Assembly: GCA_902558545.1 (NCBI GenBank)
Contig: CACEEJ010000002.1
Coordinates: 33,276 to 97,275 of the forward strand
Direction of reading: 5' to 3'
From: an uncultured Pelagibacteraceae bacterium
GTDB lineage: Bacteria; Pseudomonadota; Alphaproteobacteria; Pelagibacterales; Pelagibacteraceae
Length of the DNA stretch: 64,000 bases
The notes under the pieces were generated by a model. That model ran no database searches. It worked only from the letters and a program-made list of their open reading frames with translations, and was not told the DNA's origin. This document shows positions 57,879 through 64,000 of the stretch, one piece after another (the stretch's first letter is position 1; each line of letters begins with the position of its first letter). Both the position numbers and the translations under genes were made by a program.

Positions 57879-58228
57879 TATTTTTTTAAAATTTCTGGAA
57901 GCTCATGGCTTCCATCTTCATTTAATTGTAACTCATATTCGTTAACAACCGTGCTAGTATCTAAAGGTGAGTATAAATGAGGATACATATCTCCATTAGA
58001 TGCTTGTTCCCATAATAAATGTTCAAGCTTAAAAGCATTTACTCTTAACAAAACTAGATTTTCTTTTTTGAGGTAATGTTTGTTTAAAGTTTCCTCTACC
58101 TGATCTTCTTCTGAAAAGTGAATATATCCATCTTTAAGATCTTTTTCTGACCCACCATAAGTTCCAGATTTTTTGGCCTTTTGCCACTCATCTTTATCTA
58201 TAACTTTGAAAATAAATTCTAAATTCAT
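57857..58228 (-). CDS. DUF952 family protein
   Basis: IFKVIDKDEWQKAKKSGTYGGSEKDLKDGYIHFSEEDQVEETLNKH. Confidence 0.85.
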   Translation of the reverse strand: MNLEFIFKVIDKDEWQKAKKSGTYGGSEKDLKDGYIHFSEEDQVEETLNKHYLKKENLVLLRVNAFKLEHLLWEQASNGDMYPHLYSPLDTSTVVNEYELQLNEDGSHELPEILKKYQFSRPR

Positions 58229-58229
58229 T

Positions 58230-58793
58230 TCACCAAGAAGAATTTGGACCTTTTAAGAATTCTATTTCTTCTTCAGTAGATTCTCTTCCTAAAATTTCAT
58301 TTCTATGAGGATATCTATGAAATTGTCTGACTACTTTTGTATGATCTTGCCAAAACTTTTTTATTTCATTGTATCCTTCGTGTTCTCTTAAATATTTGTT
58401 TAGCAAGTAATAAGCCATTTCATGATCACTAATTTCCTCACTATGAATTAAAGGTATCAACATAAATAATCTTTGATTTACATTCATAGCTTCTAAATAA
58501 CCTGAATAAACCGCATCGTTTACAATCAATCTAGTTTTTTGATCTTGGACAAAAGCTTTTTTGTCATTTCTAAACATATTTCTTGAAAACTGATCGAATA
58601 AAATTACTAACGCTAAACAACTCATAGGATTATCTTGCCAATCATCATATTCATTTTGACAAGCAAGTTCATAATCTTTTAAAAAATTATCTTTAATTTT
58701 TTGATCAAAATTTTCATCTTTTTTGAACCGCATTTCAGAAGGAGTTTCTTTAAACCAGAAATCTAGAATTGCTTGTGCTCTTTCCGGTATCAT
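58230..58793 (-). CDS. DUF924 family protein
   Basis: ILDFWFKETPSEMRFKKDENFDQKIKDNF, LVILFDQFSRNMFRND. Confidence 0.88.
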   Translation of the reverse strand: MIPERAQAILDFWFKETPSEMRFKKDENFDQKIKDNFLKDYELACQNEYDDWQDNPMSCLALVILFDQFSRNMFRNDKKAFVQDQKTRLIVNDAVYSGYLEAMNVNQRLFMLIPLIHSEEISDHEMAYYLLNKYLREHEGYNEIKKFWQDHTKVVRQFHRYPHRNEILGRESTEEEIEFLKGPNSSW

Positions 58794-59596
58794 TCAGCTA
58801 ATGGTTTTAATAATTTTAAAATCTTTTTATGATTGGTTTTATTGTTTGAAACAATAATATTTCCTCCAACAACAGGGTTTTTGTTGCCCCATGTCGTTAC
58901 TATTGCTCCTGCTGCTCTTACAATTGGCATTATAGGATGAATATCCCAAATCTTGTTCGCACATTGTGCAACCATTTCAAGTCTGCCTTCTGCTAATTGA
59001 CAATAAGTCAATGCATCAAAACAAGGAAACTGCATTCTTTTTATAAATTTTTTAATTTTAGATTGCTGTCTTAAAGTTAATTGATTGTGAAATGCAGCAG
59101 CTAATTTTGCATTCGTAAAATTTAATTTTGAATTAACTTTAAGTTTTTTTTTTTTATTATTTTCAAATACATATGCAGAATTTTTATTCACATTTAAGTA
59201 ATATTTTCTCATTTTAGGAAAATTTGCTAATCCTAAAATTGGTTCTCCATTGTAATTTAATGAAATGAGATTACTCCAACTAGGATTACCTACAACATAT
59301 GATCTAGTTCCATCAATTGGATCTATCACCCAAGAAAATTCACTTTTAGTATTTTTGTGACCATATTCCTCACCTATAATTTGGTGATTTGGAAATTTTT
59401 TTGAAACTTTAGACCTTATGAATTTTTCAAATGCTTTGTCTGATGTTGTTACAGGATCGTAACCTTTGTCTTTCATCTTATTGGTTATCTTAAATGGCCT
59501 GTCTAACTTGGCGTAATAAAACTTAGTTAAATCTTTAGCAAGTTGATTTAAAAAGCTTGCATATATTGGATATTTTTTTGTATCAAATTTTTTCAC
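58790..59596 (-). CDS. Inositol monophosphatase family (histidinol-phosphatase-like)
   Basis: IIGEEYG, WVIDPIDGTRSYVVGNPSW. Confidence 0.87.
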   Translation of the reverse strand: MKKFDTKKYPIYASFLNQLAKDLTKFYYAKLDRPFKITNKMKDKGYDPVTTSDKAFEKFIRSKVSKKFPNHQIIGEEYGHKNTKSEFSWVIDPIDGTRSYVVGNPSWSNLISLNYNGEPILGLANFPKMRKYYLNVNKNSAYVFENNKKKKLKVNSKLNFTNAKLAAAFHNQLTLRQQSKIKKFIKRMQFPCFDALTYCQLAEGRLEMVAQCANKIWDIHPIMPIVRAAGAIVTTWGNKNPVVGGNIIVSNNKTNHKKILKLLKPLAE

Positions 59597-59663
59597 AATG
59601 AACTCTTACTATTTAATTTATGTTGATTAAAGTTAAATTTTAAATAATCCTTAGCTTACTATT

Positions 59664-60767
59664 ATGAAAATTGAGCTAGTTGAAAATAAGGTCTATTTTA
59701 ATAATGGGTCTGAAAAAAAAGAAATTCACCCATTCTGGTTAAGAGAAAGAGTTAATGGTGAGGAGTATTTAGATAAAGGAACTCAGCAAAGACTTTTTGA
59801 TCCTACCTTTTTAAGTAATGATGTTTCAATAAATAAAGTAAAACTTAATGAAAAATACTTAGAGGTTGATTTTAATGATGGTGTTAATTCAAAATTAGAA
59901 ATTGATAAAATTACTTCTGAATTTTCAAAAGAAGATATTGTAATAAAATCTATTGAAAAAACCAAATGGGACTCTTCTTTAAAAAATATAAAAAATTTTA
60001 AATACCAAGAAAATTTTTACGAAAGTAAAGAGATGCACGATCTACTTGTTTTGTTTTACAAACATGGTTTTGTAATAATTAAAAATATTCCAACATCTAA
60101 AAATTATATTTTGGAATTTGCAAATTCTATAGGAAGTGTTCGAAGAACAAATTTTGGTGAATATTTTAATGTAAAATCTAAACCTGATCCAAACGATCTT
60201 GCTTATACGTCATTGGCATTAGCGCCTCATACTGACAATCCTTATAGAAATCCTGTACCATGTATTCAGCTTTTGCATTGTATAGAAAGTAAAGTTTCAG
60301 GAGGATTATCAACTTTAGTAGATGGTTATACAGTTACTGAAGATTTAAAAAATCAATATCCAGAATTTTATAAAATTTTAACTGAAGTAAAAGTTAGATT
60401 TAGATTTATAGATAAAGAGGTAATTTTAGAAACTATCTCTCCTTTGATTGAACTAAATGAGGATAAGAGTTTCAAGCAGGTAAGATTTAGTCCTAGATTA
60501 GACTATGTTCCAGTTTTAGAAAAAGAAAAATTAGATCTTTACTACCAAGCAAGAAAAAAAATATCCGAAATGTATAATTCAGATAAATATAGAATTGAAT
60601 TCAAACTCGAGCCAAAAGACTTAATGATGATGGATAATCATAGACTTCTCCATGGAAGAACAGCTTATGAGTCAAAAGAAGGTGAGAGATTTTTACAAGG
60701 TTGTTATATTGATTACGATAGTACTGAAGGAAAACTTAGACACTTAAAAAGAAAGTTTAATCTTTAA
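59664..60767 (+). CDS. TauD/TfdA-type 2OG dioxygenase, gamma-butyrobetaine dioxygenase-like
   Basis: APHTDNPYRNPVPCIQLLHC, MMDNHRLLHGRTAY; DUF971-like N-terminus without cysteines. Confidence 0.85.
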   Translation: MKIELVENKVYFNNGSEKKEIHPFWLRERVNGEEYLDKGTQQRLFDPTFLSNDVSINKVKLNEKYLEVDFNDGVNSKLEIDKITSEFSKEDIVIKSIEKTKWDSSLKNIKNFKYQENFYESKEMHDLLVLFYKHGFVIIKNIPTSKNYILEFANSIGSVRRTNFGEYFNVKSKPDPNDLAYTSLALAPHTDNPYRNPVPCIQLLHCIESKVSGGLSTLVDGYTVTEDLKNQYPEFYKILTEVKVRFRFIDKEVILETISPLIELNEDKSFKQVRFSPRLDYVPVLEKEKLDLYYQARKKISEMYNSDKYRIEFKLEPKDLMMMDNHRLLHGRTAYESKEGERFLQGCYIDYDSTEGKLRHLKRKFNL

Positions 60768-61344
60768 ACAAATTTTCTATTTGCGCTTCAGCCTCTTTGA
60801 TGGATTTTTCATAATCTAGTGCCATTTGGTCTGCACTAATTATATCTACTTTTTCTATACCAAAAAAGTTAAGAATAAATTTTAACCAAGGAGTTAAAAA
60901 ATCTTCTGAACTATTTAGTTTTGTTCCTCCAGAAGTAATAACTAGATATGCATGTTTATTTTTTAACAATCCCTCTCTTCTACCATTTGGTTTAAATCTA
61001 AAAGTTTCACCTATACGAGCAGCTAAATCCGACCAAGCTTTAAGAGTTGCTGGTGGTCCATAATTATAAATTGGTGCTGAAATTATAATGATATCACTCT
61101 CTTTTAATTCTTTTACAAGCTTATCAGAAAGCTCAAACATTTTTTTATGTTCTTCTGTTTGGTCTTTTTCATCAATATTCATTCCAGATTCTGTAAGCCC
61201 ACTTACAAAAAGCATCTCATCATCTAAATCTCTATAAATTACTTCATCTTCTGGTTTTTTAATTTTATCTAAAAGTTTTTTTGCTAAAGCTCTTGAGGTA
61301 GAGCCTTTTTTTCGAGCACTGGAGTCTATTTGATAAATCTTCAT
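60757..61344 (-). CDS. FMN-dependent NADH azoreductase / flavodoxin-fold NAD(P)H dehydrogenase
   Basis: IDSSARKKGSTSRALAKKLLD, APIYNYGPPATLKAWSDLAARIGETF. Confidence 0.88.
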   Translation of the reverse strand: MKIYQIDSSARKKGSTSRALAKKLLDKIKKPEDEVIYRDLDDEMLFVSGLTESGMNIDEKDQTEEHKKMFELSDKLVKELKESDIIIISAPIYNYGPPATLKAWSDLAARIGETFRFKPNGRREGLLKNKHAYLVITSGGTKLNSSEDFLTPWLKFILNFFGIEKVDIISADQMALDYEKSIKEAEAQIENLFKD

Positions 61345-61353
61345 TTATTCTTT

Positions 61354-62061
61354 TTATCCGAATTTTTGCATAAAAGGAAAGATTTCAATTATATAAAATC
61401 CAATTGCTTGTAATTGATTGGTTAAAATTAAAATACCTGTAACTAAAAGAGTTATTCCACCAATTTTTGAAATTAAATTTATGTTTTTCTTAAAATTTTT
61501 AGAAAATAATAAGAACCTTTGAATTAAGTATCCAGATAAAACAAAAGGAATAGCAAGACCTAATGAATAAGAAATCAACAAGATTACAGCTCTTGATAAA
61601 GTTTCTTCAATAGATGCTAAAGCTAAAATTGAACCTAAAATTGGACCAATACATGGTGTCCAGCCAAAACCAAAAGCAACACCTATAATATATGGAAAAA
61701 GGATATTTCTTGATTCTTTTGCATCAAACCTTTTTTCAAAATTTAAATATGGAATATTGATAATTCCAATTAATTGAAGAGAAAAAATTATAATAATTAT
61801 TCCTGCTGAAATTCTTAACACCTCTGAATTTTGTAATAGCGCCTGTCCCAAAAAAGATGCTGATGCACCTAAAAGAACAAATACAGTTGAGAACCCTAAA
61901 CAAAATAAAATTAATGGAAAAAAATTAATTTTTTTTTGATTTAAAATTTCTTGTAAAGATTGGCCAGAGATATAAGAAATATATCCAGGTATTAAAGGTA
62001 AAACACATGGAGATAAAAAACTTATAAGTCCTGCTCCAAAAGCAATTAAGTATTCAAACAT
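61354..62061 (-). CDS. ccdA: Cytochrome c biogenesis protein CcdA
   Basis: FLSPCVLPLIPGYISYISG, GFGWTPCIGPILGSILALA. Confidence 0.92.
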   Translation of the reverse strand: MFEYLIAFGAGLISFLSPCVLPLIPGYISYISGQSLQEILNQKKINFFPLILFCLGFSTVFVLLGASASFLGQALLQNSEVLRISAGIIIIIFSLQLIGIINIPYLNFEKRFDAKESRNILFPYIIGVAFGFGWTPCIGPILGSILALASIEETLSRAVILLISYSLGLAIPFVLSGYLIQRFLLFSKNFKKNINLISKIGGITLLVTGILILTNQLQAIGFYIIEIFPFMQKFG

Positions 62062-64000
62062 TTATCCAGTATTTTTCATTGCTGCAGAAATACCTGCAAT
62101 CGATGTCATTAAAGCATCTTCAAGAAATTTTTTATCTAAATTTTTATATTTTTTATTTGTTAATTTATTCATTACATTTGCCTGCAGTATATTTAGCATC
62201 TCCGTATAATTATTTCTTATAAATAAAGCTTTTCTAAATTCTTTTCTCTCTTTTACCACTTCTCTGGGGGTAATTTTATTGTGCAATTTGACCAGTGCCT
62301 CAAATTGAAATCTTAATTTTTTACCAATTCTTTTTAATGAGGCATCAGCTAAATTATTTTCATAAATAACTGATATTTCTGGATCCACCTTAGAAATTAC
62401 CATATCTAAAATATCCATTGTTGATACAAAGTATGGCCAATTTCTTTCCATGTCAGTCATTATTCTTTTAAACTTTTTAATTGAACCATATCTAAGTGCT
62501 TCGGTTGTACCAAGCCAAGCGGGTAACATTAATCTAATTTGTGTCCAAGCAAATACCCAAGGAATAGCTCTTAAACTTTGAATGTTATCAACATTCTTTC
62601 TTTTGGTTGGTCTTGATCCAATTGCAAGTTTTCCTAGTGATTTATGTGGCGTAACTGTTTTGAAGTAACGAATAAAATCCTCACTTTGATTAAGATATTT
62701 TCTATATGAAGATGTAGAAATTTCTGACATTTTTTGAATTAATTCACGCCAATTGGTTTTTGATCTTGGTGGAGGATTTAAAGAAGCATCCATTACAGAA
62801 CCGATATAGCTACAAAGGTTGTATTCAGCTAAGGGTTTGTATCCATACTTTTGTTGAATCACCTCACCTTGATCAGTAATTCTTATTTTGCCATTAACTG
62901 TTCCTGAAGGTTGTGATTTTAAAGTAGCCTGAATAGGTCCGCCTCCTCTTCCTGGAGATCCACCTCTACCATGGAAGAAAACAAGATCTATTTTATATTT
63001 TTTAGCTAAACTTCTAAGCTCCTCTTGAAGTTTATATTGATGCCAACTCGCAGATAATTTTCCAGCATCTTTACTAGAATCAGAATATCCAATCATCACT
63101 TCCTGCTTTGAATTAATCATTTTTCTATACCATGAAAGTTTGAATAGATTTGTCATTACTCCACTAGCATTTTTTAAATCATCCAAAGTTTCAAAAAGTG
63201 GCACAACTCTTAATAAATTTTTGTTTTGTGCCTGCATTTGTAAAAAATAAACAGATAAAATATCAGATGCCGTTGAGGTCATTGATATTACATATGCGCC
63301 TAGGCACTCAATTGGTGTTTTTGCTATCTGTTTGAAAGTATTCCAAACTTCTTTATTTTCTTTATCTTTTATTTTTATTTTATCTACAAAAAATTTTTTT
63401 TCTTTTATAGATTTATTTAATAATTTTACTTTTTTCTATTTCATTTAAAAAAGAATATTTTATATTTTTTTTCTTTTTAAAAATTTCGTTTAAAAGTTTT
63501 TCATGTCTATCTGCCTCTTGTCTTATATCTAATCTTGCTAAATTAATTCCAAAGCACCTGACTCTTCTCATTAAATCTAATAGGTCTGAATTTGCAATAT
63601 ACTCTCCTCGGTTTGCTTTTAATGATTTTCTTACTTCTCTTAATGGAATTGTTATTTCATTTTTATTTTGAATTAATCTAAATCTGCATCGTTATTTAAA
63701 TGATTTTCAATTAATTGATGAGTTAGTCTTACCTTGTCTCTAATTGGTCTCAAATAAACTCTATAAGGTTCATAGCTATTTCCTGTTGCTCTTTTAATTT
63801 TTGTAGAGCATTCTTCCATTGATAAATCTTGTATTAATTTAGTCAGTTCTTTCTCATATAATTTTGCAGCTTGCCATCTAGAAAATAAAATTACCTTCTT
63901 TGTAACTTCAGCTGTTACATTAGGATTTCCATCTCTATCTCCCCCCATCCATGATCCAAATTGAATTGGATTAAAATCACGAGGTAAATCTTTCTTTAAA
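62062..64000 (-). CDS. ppc: Phosphoenolpyruvate carboxylase, partial (runs off window) with two frame breaks
   Basis: GSWMGGDRDGNPNVTAEVT, MIGYSDSSKDAGKLSASWHQY, FFHGRGGSPGRGGGP; frame changes near 63673-63678 and 63430-63435. Confidence 0.9.

Noticed and set aside
1-64000. Prophage, transposon, toxin-antitoxin, CRISPR or defence island
   Set aside because: No integrase, transposase, structural phage gene, Cas gene or direct-repeat array was seen among the ORFs on either strand.

Overview
The window looks like a contiguous piece of a streamlined, AT-rich alphaproteobacterial genome of SAR11/Pelagibacterales type. It has very short spacers, many osmolyte and organosulfur transporters, and a SpeD-SpeE fusion. 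I see no rRNA, CRISPR array, prophage or transposase. There is one tRNA (Met-CAT).

Main blocks:
- GT9/DUF6165 and a polar amino-acid ABC transporter.
- A polyamine / methylthioadenosine-salvage neighbourhood (speDE fusion, class II aldolase, mtnA, mtnP, apt, with an embedded secreted hydrolase).
- A very AT-rich surface-sugar island (rfbB, rfbA, reductase, His-type PLP dehydratase, rfbC).
- guaC, a phosphoribosyltransferase and the tRNA.
- A DMGDH-like / ald / omega-aminotransferase operon divergent from tauABC.
- An AfuABC-type transporter with a Pta-like and an HpsN/HisD-like gene.
- A sugar ABC transporter with an intracellular glycoside hydrolase.
- A glycine-betaine ABC transporter whose SBP gene is split by a homopolymer frameshift.
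- cysE-cysK and a block of small genes including two SMR-like proteins.
- A ppc gene with two frame breaks.

Observations I rate highest:
- All five ABC operons carry an inverted repeat directly after the SBP gene, three of them abutting the next start codon.
- An E1/ColD-like dehydratase has the catalytic His but none of the four Fe-S cysteines.
- Two SMR proteins both lack the essential Glu14 and flank a DUF2798 gene.
- A candidate MTA-to-DHAP shunt.
- A candidate ABC-linked C3-sulfonate operon.
- Two related tiny tail-anchored proteins.
- Nearly every convergent gene pair overlaps at its stop codons.

All functional calls come from reading protein motifs by eye; no database search was run.
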